Assembly: GCF_000427685.1 (NCBI RefSeq)
Contig: NZ_KE386573.1
Span: 1,720,938 to 1,784,937 of the forward strand
Reading direction: 5' to 3'
DNA length: 64,000 bases
Origin: Haloplanus natans DSM 17983
Lineage (GTDB): Archaea > Halobacteriota > Halobacteria > Halobacteriales > Haloferacaceae
Positions 50,992 through 59,787 of the stretch are shown here, piece by piece. Position 1 is the stretch's first letter. The number at the start of each line of letters is the position of its first letter. The translations under genes were made by a program, and so were the position numbers. The notes under the pieces are model-generated. The model worked only from the letters and a program-made list of their open reading frames with translations, was not told the origin of the DNA and did not search any database.

Positions 50992-51954
50992 ATGTCCGAG
51001 GCCGAAACAGGGGCCGGAGCGGCACTCGTCGCCGAGGGCGTGTCGAAGCGCTACGGCGACACCGTGGCGCTCGACGGCGTGTCGTTGTCCATCCCCGCGG
51101 GCGAGGTGTTCGGGCTCGTCGGACCGAACGGCGCCGGGAAAACGACGCTCGTCCGCGCGCTGACGGGGACGACCCGGTGTGAGGGCTCGATCGGCGTCCT
51201 TGGGGCGGCGCCGAACGCCGTCGACGCCCAGCGTGTCGGCCTCCTCCCCCAGTCGTTCAACCCGGCGGACCGTCTCACTGCGCGGGAACTGATCGCCTAC
51301 TACGCCGGGCTCTACGACGAGGCCCGCCCCGTAGCGGCCGTTCTCGAGGACGTCGGCCTCGCCGACGACGCCGACACGTGGTACGAGAACCTCTCCGGCG
51401 GGCAGCGACGCCGGGCCTGTGTTGGCACGGCGCTCGTCAACGACCCCGACGTGCTCTTTTTGGACGAGCCAACGACGGGTATCGATCCGGCGGGTCGACG
51501 GGCGCTGTGGGGGCTCGTCGACGACCTGGCGGCGGGTGGCACGACCGTCCTGCTCACCAGTCACTCGATGGCCGAAGTGGAACGGCTGGCGGATCGGGTG
51601 GGCCTGCTCCGTGACGGCTCGCTCGTCGCCGTCGGGTCGCCCGCGGAGTTGATCGCGGCCCACGGCGGCGACAGTCGCCTGCTCGTCGACGGCGCGGACG
51701 TCGACCCCGCGGCCGTCGCCGCCGCACTGGACGCCGAGGTGGGCGAACGCGACGGCCGGCTGGTCGTCCGGAACGTCTCGCTCGCACAGGTCGGCGAACT
51801 CGTCGCCGATTTGGAGGCCGCAGGCGTCGACTTCGACTCGTTTACCTGGGCCGAACCGAGCCTCGAAGACGTCTACCTCCGGCTCACGGGCGAGACGATG
51901 GCCGACGTGGACGCCGGCGAGACGGTCGACGCGGAGGTCGAGGCAGGTCGATGA
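50992..51954 (+). CDS. ABC-2 type transporter ATP-binding protein
   Basis: The protein has 320 aa. It has Walker A GLVGPNGAGKTTLVRAL, Q-loop LLPQSFNP, signature YENLSGGQRRRACVG, Walker B VLFLDEPTTGIDP and switch His in LLTSHSMAEVE. The C-terminal 90 residues form the usual extension of drug or antibiotic exporter ATPases. The stop overlaps the permease start by 4 bp (ATGA). Substrate unknown. Confidence 0.92.
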   Translation: MSEAETGAGAALVAEGVSKRYGDTVALDGVSLSIPAGEVFGLVGPNGAGKTTLVRALTGTTRCEGSIGVLGAAPNAVDAQRVGLLPQSFNPADRLTARELIAYYAGLYDEARPVAAVLEDVGLADDADTWYENLSGGQRRRACVGTALVNDPDVLFLDEPTTGIDPAGRRALWGLVDDLAAGGTTVLLTSHSMAEVERLADRVGLLRDGSLVAVGSPAELIAAHGGDSRLLVDGADVDPAAVAAALDAEVGERDGRLVVRNVSLAQVGELVADLEAAGVDFDSFTWAEPSLEDVYLRLTGETMADVDAGETVDAEVEAGR

Positions 51955-52700
51955 GCCGGCTTCGCCGCATCCACTCGACGTTCCTCGCCGCCCTCCGCGC
52001 GTTCGTCCGGCGGAAGACGGCCGTCTTCTTCACGTTCTTCTTTCCGATCCTGATCATCCTGATCTTCGGCGCGCTGGTCCGGACGCAGCCGACCGGCGGC
52101 CTGTTCGCGCGGGAGCCGGCGTACTACATTCCGGGCTATCTCGGCGTCGTCGTGGTGTTCACGCCGCTCTCACGGGTCGGAAGCACCATCGCCCGTCACC
52201 GCGACGGCAACCGATTCGAAAAGCTGGCGACGACGCCGCTCCGGCGCTGGGAGTGGCTGCTGGCGCACACGCTCGTCAACGTCGCCATCATCGGCCTCGC
52301 CGCGCTGATCCTGTTCGTCCTCGTGCTCGGCGTGACGGGTGCGAACGTGGTCGTCGGCCCGCGGCTTCTGGTCCTCGTACCCCTGGTGGCCGCGGGCGTC
52401 GCGCTGTTCTGTGGCCTCGGCGCCATCATCGGGCGCGTCGCGAGTTCACAGGACGGCGTCATCGCCGTCAGCAACGCCGTTGCCTTCCCCGTCTGGGTGC
52501 TCTCGGAGACGTTCGTTCCGCCGTCGATGCTGCCGACCTGGTTCCGCTCGGTCACCGCGTTCTCGCCGCTAACGTACTTCTCTCGCGGCGTCCGCGCGGC
52601 GGCCACCGGCACTGATCCGACAGTCGCCGTCCTCGTCCTCGCGGCCCTGTCACTCGCCGTCTTCGTCGTCGGCGCCCTCGCTGTCCCGCGGACGGAGTGA
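51951..52700 (+). CDS. ABC-2 type transporter permease
   Basis: The protein has 249 aa. The ABC-2 membrane domain has about six spans: VFFTFFFPILIILIFGALV, YLGVVVVFTPLSRVGSTIA, HTLVNVAIIGLAALILFVLV, VAAGVALFCGLGAIIG, and a final VLVLAALSLAVFVVGAL. The segment FPVWVLSETFVPPSMLP before the fifth helix is a typical ABC-2 reentrant region. It pairs with the ATPase just upstream as a homodimeric exporter. Confidence 0.9.
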   Translation: MSRLRRIHSTFLAALRAFVRRKTAVFFTFFFPILIILIFGALVRTQPTGGLFAREPAYYIPGYLGVVVVFTPLSRVGSTIARHRDGNRFEKLATTPLRRWEWLLAHTLVNVAIIGLAALILFVLVLGVTGANVVVGPRLLVLVPLVAAGVALFCGLGAIIGRVASSQDGVIAVSNAVAFPVWVLSETFVPPSMLPTWFRSVTAFSPLTYFSRGVRAAATGTDPTVAVLVLAALSLAVFVVGALAVPRTE

Positions 52701-52726
52701 AACGGTTCCAGCCGAGGGCTCGAGCG

Positions 52727-54244
52727 TCACAGGTCGGCGTCCTCCACATCGTCCGTATCCGCGTCTACCGCCTCGTCGAGCCACCCACGCCGCGCCGCGA
52801 GGGACTCCCGGAGTCGCGTCGCGAGGGTCCCACGGAGGCCGTCGGCGTCCGCATCGGCCACGTCGACGGCGGCGGCGTCGCTCCCGACCAGGGAGAGCGA
52901 CCCCGCGGTGTCGGCGGTCACGGTCGCCACGTTCCACCGCCGCTGGAAGACCGTCCGCGAGTCGATCACGGTCTGTATCCGGTAGTACGGGACGACCTTG
53001 ATTCGCCGGCGGAGGAACCCGTTGCGGGTGACGAGATGGTGGTCGCCGAGCCAGTAGCCGCGGTGGCGCCACTTGAGGTGAGCCGCGACGGGCGCGAGGA
53101 GTGCGAGCGGTACCGGCGAGTAGGGTGGCCACGGGAGGGCGTTCGCCGTGACAGCGTCGACGCCGTAGAGAAGGGCAGTGAGCGCGCCGAGGACGAGGAG
53201 ATACCGGACGGCGTACCGCCGGCGTACGCGTTTTGGCGGCCGCCGGAACGCCGGCGTCCCGAACGACTCGATGCGATTGGCGAGGGCGAACACCCGGTCG
53301 CGACTGGCGAGGGGCACGGCCGCCTCGGAGCCGCTCTCGCCGCTGCCGGGCGCGTAGCCCGCCGTCTCGATCCTGAGCGACGCGTAACCGAAGTAGCGTT
53401 TCAGCGGGTCGTCGACGACGGTCAGGGTCTGCACCTTATCGAGCGGAATGGACCCGTCGTACCGGCGTAACAGGCCGCGTTCGTACTGGAGTTCGTCCTC
53501 GACCTGCGTCAGCCGGAAGTCGTAGTAGTTGAGGACGGCCGCGGCGGCGCCGGCCAGCCACGCAACGAGGAGGACGGCGAGGGCGACGCCCACGAGGCCG
53601 AGAGCGAGGACGATCACGCTCCCCTCCAGAGGGATGACCGACGACACCGCGGGGAGACTCCCCGAAACGAGGACGAAAAGGAGGCCCGGAATCCGAACGT
53701 CGAACGAGAGCGCGCCGACGAGGGCGAGTTCGCGCGACGAGAGGCCGAACAGTTCCTCGGTTGCGGGTGGGTCGCGCCCGTCGTCGCCCGCCTCGTCGCC
53801 GCCGCGTTTCAGCCGCCCGATTTCGCGCTGGAGGCGTTTGGCCTCCTCGAAGTCGACGAAGCGAAGCGAGGCCTCCGTCTCGCTCCCGCCGGCCGTCTCG
53901 AAGTCGACGGCCGCGATACTCAGAAACCGCTGGACGACGTTCCGGCTGATGTCGACGTTCTGTACCCGCCGGATGGGGATTTCGCGGTTGCGCCGCGAGA
54001 CGACGCCCGAGCGGATGTCGAGGGTGTCGGCGCCGAGGTCGTACTCGAAGCGGCGGTAGTAGGTCACCTCGTAGGCGATCAGCGCGAGGAACACGAGGCC
54101 GACGAGAGCGATGCCGACGAGTCCCCCCGCCGGACCGAACACCCTCGACGCGCCCGAGGAGAGGATCAGCGCGGTGAAGACGATGCTCCCGCCGCGCTCG
54201 AGGATCCGGTAGGGGACCGAAATCGGGGAGAGCGTCCGACTCAT
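52727..54244 (-). CDS. YdbT-like membrane protein with multiple bacterial PH domains
   Basis: The protein has 505 aa. It has three repeated units, each pairing membrane helices with a bPH2 (DUF304) domain: residues 45-140 (IRSGVVSRRNREIPIRRVQN), 190-300 (ERGLLRRYDGSIPLDKVQTL) and 360-470 (TRNGFLRRRIKVVPYYRIQT). This is the YdbT architecture, whose partner YdbS is encoded just upstream. Role at the membrane is unknown. The gap to the upstream gene is 73 bp. Confidence 0.87.
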   Translation of the reverse strand: MSRTLSPISVPYRILERGGSIVFTALILSSGASRVFGPAGGLVGIALVGLVFLALIAYEVTYYRRFEYDLGADTLDIRSGVVSRRNREIPIRRVQNVDISRNVVQRFLSIAAVDFETAGGSETEASLRFVDFEEAKRLQREIGRLKRGGDEAGDDGRDPPATEELFGLSSRELALVGALSFDVRIPGLLFVLVSGSLPAVSSVIPLEGSVIVLALGLVGVALAVLLVAWLAGAAAAVLNYYDFRLTQVEDELQYERGLLRRYDGSIPLDKVQTLTVVDDPLKRYFGYASLRIETAGYAPGSGESGSEAAVPLASRDRVFALANRIESFGTPAFRRPPKRVRRRYAVRYLLVLGALTALLYGVDAVTANALPWPPYSPVPLALLAPVAAHLKWRHRGYWLGDHHLVTRNGFLRRRIKVVPYYRIQTVIDSRTVFQRRWNVATVTADTAGSLSLVGSDAAAVDVADADADGLRGTLATRLRESLAARRGWLDEAVDADTDDVEDADL

Positions 54245-54317
54245 GGGGACTGTCGGGCCTGTGTCTCCGTGGGTCGTCGGAACGGCTCGATGGTCCGCCA
54301 GCGCACGCCACGCCCCG

Positions 54318-54785
54318 TCATACGGCGTCCTCGCCTTCGGCGCGGATGGCGAGTCGCTTCAGCCGTTCCCGCAGGTCGTCGGCGCCGTCGGGCGTCAGGC
54401 CCGGAACCGACACGTCGGCGCCGCGGGAGCCGGCCGTGTAGACGACGGTGCTTGCGAGGCCGATCAGCCGCTCCAGTGGCCCGCGCGAGGAGTCGACGTG
54501 CTGGATGCGGACGAACGGGACGACGGTTCGAACCCGCGTGAAGACGCCGCGTTCGAGATAGAGGGCGTCCTCCCTGATCTCGTAGCGCCAGACGCGATAC
54601 CGCAGGAGCGCGAGTCCGACGCCGCCGCCGAAGGCGACGAGGAACACGGCAGGCGGAATCCACACTGGCAGGGGGACGGCGAGACGGCTCACGGAGAACG
54701 CGACGAGGCCGAGCACGGCGGCCGTGATCGTGGCCTTCCCCGCCCAGACGACGCGAATCCGTGGATGGAGCCGGTTCATCGCCAC
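54318..54785 (-). CDS. YdbS-like membrane protein with one PH domain
   Basis: The protein has 155 aa. Two membrane helices (about 18-40 and 43-62) are followed by a bPH2 domain (RYEIREDALYLERGVFTRVR, VPFVRIQHVDSSRGPLERLI). It pairs with the YdbT-like gene downstream as in bacteria and haloarchaea. An in-frame start two codons downstream (MNRLHPRIR) is equally likely. Confidence 0.87.
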   Translation of the reverse strand: MAMNRLHPRIRVVWAGKATITAAVLGLVAFSVSRLAVPLPVWIPPAVFLVAFGGGVGLALLRYRVWRYEIREDALYLERGVFTRVRTVVPFVRIQHVDSSRGPLERLIGLASTVVYTAGSRGADVSVPGLTPDGADDLRERLKRLAIRAEGEDAV

Positions 54786-54849
54786 CCACCACCGCGGCGG
54801 TCGAACATGCCCACGGCTTCCGGTCGGCGAGGCAAATAGGTGCCGGAGG

Positions 54850-55956
54850 CTACAGCGCGTCGAGCAACGCGTCGACGTCGCCGGCGGTGTTGAAGACGTG
54901 CACCGACGCCCGAACCGCGTCGGGATAGGGGAGCGACCGGATGTGGATGCCCTCGTCGGCGAGCCGATCGACCAGGCGCTCGGGGTCGTCGGCCGTGAAC
55001 GTCACGAGCCCCGACTCGTACTCGCGGGGGCTCAGAAGACGGTCGCCCAATCCGTCCTTGAGGCGGTCGGTCAGGCGCTCGATCCGCCCGGTGATCGTCC
55101 CGTAGCCGAGGGCGTCGACGGTGTCGATAGCGGCGATCAGACCCCGGTAGGGCGCCGGCGAGGTGGTTCCCACCTCCAGGCGGGGGGCGCCGGGCGCGAG
55201 TTCCAGATCGGCGGCGCCGGTGTCCGCGACGCTCCGATACCCCACGACACCCGGGGTCAGCCCGTCGGCCACCTCGCGGTCGACGTAGCAGAAGCCGGCC
55301 CCCCACGGCCCCAGCAGCCATTTGTGGCCCGCGGCGGCGACGAAGTCAGCGCCCCACTCGCTCACGTTGACGGGCACCTGTCCCGGCGACTGGACCGCGT
55401 CGACGAGGACGCGCGTGTCGTGGTCGTGGGCGATGTCGACGATCTCCGAGATGGGGAGCTGTGTCCCGTAGTTCCACGTGATCGAGTTGCAACAGAGCAG
55501 GCGGGCGTCGGGATCGGAGACGGCGTCCGTGAGGGCATCGCGGTCGATCCGCCCGGCCTCGGTCTCCAGCACCTCCACCTCGACGCCCCGATCCCGGAGG
55601 TTCCACCACGGAATCACGCCGGCGGAGTGTTCGAGGTCGGTCCGCACGACGGTATCGCCCGGTTCCCAGTCGATCGCGGCGGCGACGCGGGCGATGCTGT
55701 CGGCCGTGCTCTCGGTCAGCGCGATCTCGAGGGGGCCGGCGCCGAGGAAGTCGGCGACAGCCGCCCGCGTCTCGTCGAACGTCTCGAAGGCGGCGGGGTA
55801 GGCCCCCTCCTCGATCGGAGCGGCGTACTCGTGGTGTTCGAGGAAGTCGGTCGTCGCCTCGACGACGTGCCGGGGAGCCGGTCCGGACGCGCCGGTGTTG
55901 AAGTAGACGGCGCGATCACACACCGGGATCGACGCACGGAGGTCTTCGGGGTCCAT
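54850..55956 (-). CDS. Class V aminotransferase (cysteine desulfurase-like)
   Basis: The protein has 368 aa, PLP fold type I. It has YFNTGASGPAPRHVVEA, Thr/Ser phosphate contact TESTADSIARV, Asp in LVDAVQSPGQVPVNV, Lys in GHKWLLGPWGAGF. The active-site Cys loop of SufS/IscS is not evident near the C-terminus, so an isopenicillin-N-epimerase-like or other transamination or lyase activity is more likely than desulfuration. Stand-alone gene. Confidence 0.85.
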   Translation of the reverse strand: MDPEDLRASIPVCDRAVYFNTGASGPAPRHVVEATTDFLEHHEYAAPIEEGAYPAAFETFDETRAAVADFLGAGPLEIALTESTADSIARVAAAIDWEPGDTVVRTDLEHSAGVIPWWNLRDRGVEVEVLETEAGRIDRDALTDAVSDPDARLLCCNSITWNYGTQLPISEIVDIAHDHDTRVLVDAVQSPGQVPVNVSEWGADFVAAAGHKWLLGPWGAGFCYVDREVADGLTPGVVGYRSVADTGAADLELAPGAPRLEVGTTSPAPYRGLIAAIDTVDALGYGTITGRIERLTDRLKDGLGDRLLSPREYESGLVTFTADDPERLVDRLADEGIHIRSLPYPDAVRASVHVFNTAGDVDALLDAL

Positions 55957-56060
55957 ACGATACCGTGTGGCTGGCGGTCACCTGATACTGTCGACTGCAG
56001 CCGTTTCGAGATGGTCGCCGCCTCGCGGTGGCGCCTCGAGTGCCTCGCAGCCGACGGTTC

Positions 56061-56804
56061 CTATGGTGTCGTGGCGAGGCCGCGTTCGACCCGTCGCCGG
56101 GTACGCTCCAGCCGGCTACCGAGGTCCGCCAGCGAGGCGAGGACGGGGTAGGACGCCGACAGGTCGTGATAGAGGTACTCACAGAGGTCGGTCGGGACGC
56201 CGGGGAGGTCGTTTCGGTGACTCCGGAGCGTCTCCTGGCGTCGGAGGCCGACACCGTCGATGCGCGCTTCGAGATCCCGGGTCGCCGTCCACAGGTCGTG
56301 CAGCTCGTCGAAGCTCCGGGTGGACAGCGGACGGTCGTCGAGGGTGTCGAGGTCGGTCGAAAGCGCCTCGATGTCGTCGGCCGCCGTCGCGAGCGAGTCG
56401 GCCTCGCGATCCAACACGTCGAGAAACTCCTCGCGTTCTCGCTGGGCCGCGTCCGTCGCCGCCCTGACCGCGTCGCGCAACTCCGGCGTCAGCGCCGTCC
56501 CGCCGATGATCGCGGCCGCGAGGTCGTCGCCGAACTCGGCGGCGAGGCTCTCGGCGACCGTGTCGCCGTACTCCGCCTCGTAGTGTGGGGTCGCCATCAC
56601 CGTCTCCGCGTACGCCGTGCGGAGGCGTGACAGCGACTGCCCCGACGGCCGCGGGTCCGCGACGAGTGGCGGCCCCGTCGAGACGGTCACGGTCGAAAGC
56701 CCGGCGACCCGTCCGTCGAACGCCGTCAGCGCGCTGCGTTCGTCCCGAAGCGTCGCCCGCTCGTCCGCGACGGCGTCGAGCGCCGCGTCGATCCGGGCCG
56801 TCAT
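56061..56804 (-). CDS. Haloarchaeal coiled-coil protein (DUF7260-like)
   Basis: The protein has 247 aa, nearly all-helical and acidic/Arg-rich, with no membrane span. It starts MTARIDAALDAVADERATLR and has RLRTAYAETVMATPHYEAEY, GDTVAESLAAEFGDDLAAAI, then LCEYLYHDLSASYPVLASLA. Pattern fits the haloarchaeal family I recall as DUF7260, of unknown function. The 273 bp between it and the DUF4349 gene hold no other supported gene. Confidence 0.65.
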   Translation of the reverse strand: MTARIDAALDAVADERATLRDERSALTAFDGRVAGLSTVTVSTGPPLVADPRPSGQSLSRLRTAYAETVMATPHYEAEYGDTVAESLAAEFGDDLAAAIIGGTALTPELRDAVRAATDAAQREREEFLDVLDREADSLATAADDIEALSTDLDTLDDRPLSTRSFDELHDLWTATRDLEARIDGVGLRRQETLRSHRNDLPGVPTDLCEYLYHDLSASYPVLASLADLGSRLERTRRRVERGLATTP

Positions 56805-57077
56805 CCGGCGACACTACTCGTTCGTGGCCGCCGCGCGCCGGTCGATGGCCCGGCGGCGACAGCGTCGTCGGCCCACCCTCTCGGGCACGACTCACCGGCC
56901 GCATGCTCGTGTCTCATAGTACGCGACACTGGTTGTGTCAAGATAAAAATAACGTATATACTGTATAGACTGCCGTGAGCGGTCCATTGAGGAACGTTCC
57001 CGTGGGTATCCGTGGTCTCTCAAACGGCTGTTTGTGCCTTGGGAGGGGTTTTGGGCCGTCGTGGCGTATCGCGATCC

Positions 57078-57977
57078 ATGAACCGACGACGACCGATCGG
57101 CGTGGTGCTCGTAGCGCTGGTACTGCTCGCCGGCTGTGGCGGTTCGGCCGGCGGTGCAGCGGGCGGCGGTGGTGACTCGGCAGCCCTCGCGGAGACGAAC
57201 GTCGAGGCCGAACGAGCCGCGGACGCCGGCGGTGGCGACGGCGGCGACGCCGCTCGGACGGACGGCACGGCCGCGGCCGAGCGGTCGATCATCCGCACCG
57301 GCGAGGTCCGGTTGCGCGTCGAGGATTACGAGCGGGCGCGGACGAACCTGACCGCGGCCGTCGAGGCCCGCGGGGGCTACGTCAGCGACTCGACGAAGCA
57401 GGTCAATGACCGCGGCGAGGCGTCGTGGACCACCGGTCGACTCGTCCTCCGGGTGCCCGCCGAGAACTTCTCCGGTACGATGACCGCCGTCGAGAGCGAG
57501 GGCCGAGTGCTCGAATCGAGCACGTCGACCCAGGACGTGACCGATCAGGTGGTCGACCTGCAGGCCCGACTGGACAACCTCCGCGCCGAACGCGACCGAC
57601 TCCGCGAACTGTACCAACGCGCCAACGACACCGAGGACGTCCTCGCCGTCGAGCGTCGCCTCTCCGAGGTGCAAACCGAGATAGAGCGAACCGAAGCGCG
57701 TCTCCAGAACCTCCAGCGCCGGGTCGCCTACTCCACGATCACTGTCGAGATGACCGAACCTCGGCCCGACCGCCCGGCGCCCGACCAGTGGTACGACACG
57801 CCCGTCCTCGCCGCCTTCCTCGACTCGGTCCACGGCGTCGGCGTCGTCCTCCGGGCGGCAGTCGTCGGCTTCGCCTACGCCGCCCCCTACCTACTCGTCT
57901 TCCTCGCGCCCTTTGCCGTCGTGGGTGCGCTCGTCTATCGCTTCCGTCGCCGCATCCTCGGCGGCGACGGGGAGTAG
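57078..57977 (+). CDS. DUF4349 lipoprotein
   Basis: The protein has 299 aa. It has an N-terminal signal with lipobox LLAGC (residues 15-19), a Gly/Ala-rich linker to about 70, then the DUF4349 domain (IIRTGEVRLRVEDYERARTN; ARGGYVSDSTKQVND; LVLRVPAENFSGTMTAVES). A coiled coil (VVDLQARLDNLRAERDRLRE) and a C-terminal membrane helix (about 258-285) with RRR anchor follow. It probably spans the cell-surface gap. Function unknown. Confidence 0.85.
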   Translation: MNRRRPIGVVLVALVLLAGCGGSAGGAAGGGGDSAALAETNVEAERAADAGGGDGGDAARTDGTAAAERSIIRTGEVRLRVEDYERARTNLTAAVEARGGYVSDSTKQVNDRGEASWTTGRLVLRVPAENFSGTMTAVESEGRVLESSTSTQDVTDQVVDLQARLDNLRAERDRLRELYQRANDTEDVLAVERRLSEVQTEIERTEARLQNLQRRVAYSTITVEMTEPRPDRPAPDQWYDTPVLAAFLDSVHGVGVVLRAAVVGFAYAAPYLLVFLAPFAVVGALVYRFRRRILGGDGE

Positions 57978-58007
57978 CGTTTTGCGCCGAGCGTCCCTAG
58001 CCCCGCT

Positions 58008-59303
58008 ATGGCCCGGCTCTCCGCCCCGCTCGATATCGGGTCCGTCACCGTTCCGAACCGGCTCTACCGCGCCCCGCTGCTGGAGTGTGCCGGCAACGGC
58101 GACGACGCCGTCGACCGCCTGATCGACCACCTCGAACCCGCCGCGGCCGCCGGTGCCGGCCTCGTGTGTCAGGGCGCGACCATCGTGCGCGGCGAGGGCG
58201 GCTGTGCCGCCCCCGGCATGACCCGCGTCCACGACCCCGACTTCGTGTCCCGCCTCGCCCGCCTGACCGACCGCCTCCACGGCCACGGCGCGACCGTCGC
58301 CATCCAACTCGAACACGGCGGCCTGCGGAGCATGGAGACGTGGCACGCCGGCTACCGGCAGGAACATCCGAACCTCGGGCAACTCGCCGTCTCGCGCCCG
58401 CCGGCCCTCCTACGCGCCCTCGATGCCTTCGGCTTCCTCGACTACGACGCCCACGTCCTCACGACCGACGAGGTGTACGACCTGGCCGACGACTTCGGGC
58501 GCGCCGCGGGCCACGCCGCCGACGCCGGCTACGATCTGATCCACCTCGCCGGCGCCAACATGGGTATCGTCCACCAGTTTCTCTCCCCCTTCTACAACCG
58601 CCGCGACGACGAGTTCGGCGACAGCGTCCGCTTTCTGGAAGTCGTCCACGACGCCGTCCGCAACCACGCGGGCGACGTGCCACTCATGACGAAGGTGCCC
58701 GCGGAGACGGCGGCACCGGCCGTGATCCGACGCCGCCTGTCGAGCGAGGACGCCGTCGGGATCTGTCGCCGACTCGACCGGATCGGCTACGACGCCCTCG
58801 TCCCCGTCTCCGGCTCCGTCTTCTGGGATATGAGCATCGTCCGTGGGCGGTTCCCGGCGCGGGCGTGGCGCGACGACGGCTTCCGCGAGGGGTACGCCGA
58901 GGCGTTCGGCGGACCGCTTCGAGCCCGCCTCGTCGCCCTCGCCAACCGGGTGCAGGCCCGCTGGTACGACTTCGACCCCGCGTGGAACGCCGACCTCTGC
59001 CGGACGGTCCGGTCGGTGGTGGACGTGCCCGTGCTCTGTGAAGGCGGCATCCGCGACCGCCCGCGCATCGACCGTCTCCTCGGCGACGCCTGCGACATGG
59101 TGGGGATGGCCCGCCCCTTCTACGCCGAACCCGAACTCCCCGCACGCCTGCTCGCCGACGACGCGGCGAGTGCCGTCTGTGCCTCCTGTAATAACTGCGC
59201 GGTGCCGCAGGTGACGGGCGCGCCCGGCGTCTGCCGGACGCCCGCCGTCCTCGACGAGGCGGGCCGCCTCCGGAAGCAGGGTGCGTACGACCGGGACCGA
59301 TAG
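58008..59303 (+). CDS. NADH:flavin oxidoreductase (old yellow enzyme/dienoyl-CoA reductase-like)
   Basis: The protein has 431 aa. The TIM barrel with FMN-binding NRLYRAPLLECAGNGD, QLEHGG (HGGLRS), then substrate-region QFLSPFYNRRDDEFGDSVRF and phosphate-binding CEGGIRDRP and VGMARPFYAEP. The C-terminal CASCNNC ... C cluster would bind a 4Fe-4S centre, as in 2,4-dienoyl-CoA reductase-type enzymes, but the following FAD/NAD domains of that family are absent. Substrate unknown. It precedes a thioredoxin gene by 54 bp on the same strand. Confidence 0.87.
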   Translation: MARLSAPLDIGSVTVPNRLYRAPLLECAGNGDDAVDRLIDHLEPAAAAGAGLVCQGATIVRGEGGCAAPGMTRVHDPDFVSRLARLTDRLHGHGATVAIQLEHGGLRSMETWHAGYRQEHPNLGQLAVSRPPALLRALDAFGFLDYDAHVLTTDEVYDLADDFGRAAGHAADAGYDLIHLAGANMGIVHQFLSPFYNRRDDEFGDSVRFLEVVHDAVRNHAGDVPLMTKVPAETAAPAVIRRRLSSEDAVGICRRLDRIGYDALVPVSGSVFWDMSIVRGRFPARAWRDDGFREGYAEAFGGPLRARLVALANRVQARWYDFDPAWNADLCRTVRSVVDVPVLCEGGIRDRPRIDRLLGDACDMVGMARPFYAEPELPARLLADDAASAVCASCNNCAVPQVTGAPGVCRTPAVLDEAGRLRKQGAYDRDR

Positions 59304-59357
59304 TATTGCCCTAATCCCACAAAACTGTTAAGGCAGTTCGGCGACGACTGTGTGGTG

Positions 59358-59768
59358 ATGAACGACACCGACGACATCGAACGGATTCGCGCGGAGAAAC
59401 GCGAGCGGCTCGAACGCGAACGCGACGGGGCCGACAGCGCGGCTGCGGCGCCCGACGAACCCATCCACGTCGACGGGCCGGACCACCTCGCCGACCTAGC
59501 GGCGACGTACGACGCCGTGCTCGTCGACTTCTACGCCGACTGGTGTGGGCCGTGTCAGATGCTCGAACCCATCGTCGAGTCGCTGGCGGCGTCGACGCCG
59601 GCAGCCGTCGCCAAAGTCGACATCGACGCGAACCAGGAACTCGCCTCGCAGTACGGCGTCCGCGGCGTGCCCACGCTGCTTCTCTTCGCCGACGGTGACG
59701 CCGTCGAGCGCGTGGTCGGCGTCCAGAGCGAGGAACAGCTCTCGGACCTGATCGACGGATACGTCTAA
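59358..59768 (+). CDS. Thioredoxin
   Basis: The protein has 136 aa. A charged N-terminal helix (residues 5-30) precedes the thioredoxin fold: VDFYADWCGPCQMLEPIVES with canonical WCGPC, KVDIDANQELASQYGVRGVP with cis-Pro, and C-terminal helix. The ATG at 59358 is taken; two GTG codons directly before it are alternatives. It may serve the redox enzymes in this region. Confidence 0.92.
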   Translation: MNDTDDIERIRAEKRERLERERDGADSAAAAPDEPIHVDGPDHLADLAATYDAVLVDFYADWCGPCQMLEPIVESLAASTPAAVAKVDIDANQELASQYGVRGVPTLLLFADGDAVERVVGVQSEEQLSDLIDGYV

Positions 59769-59787
59769 GCCCGTTTCGAACGCGCCG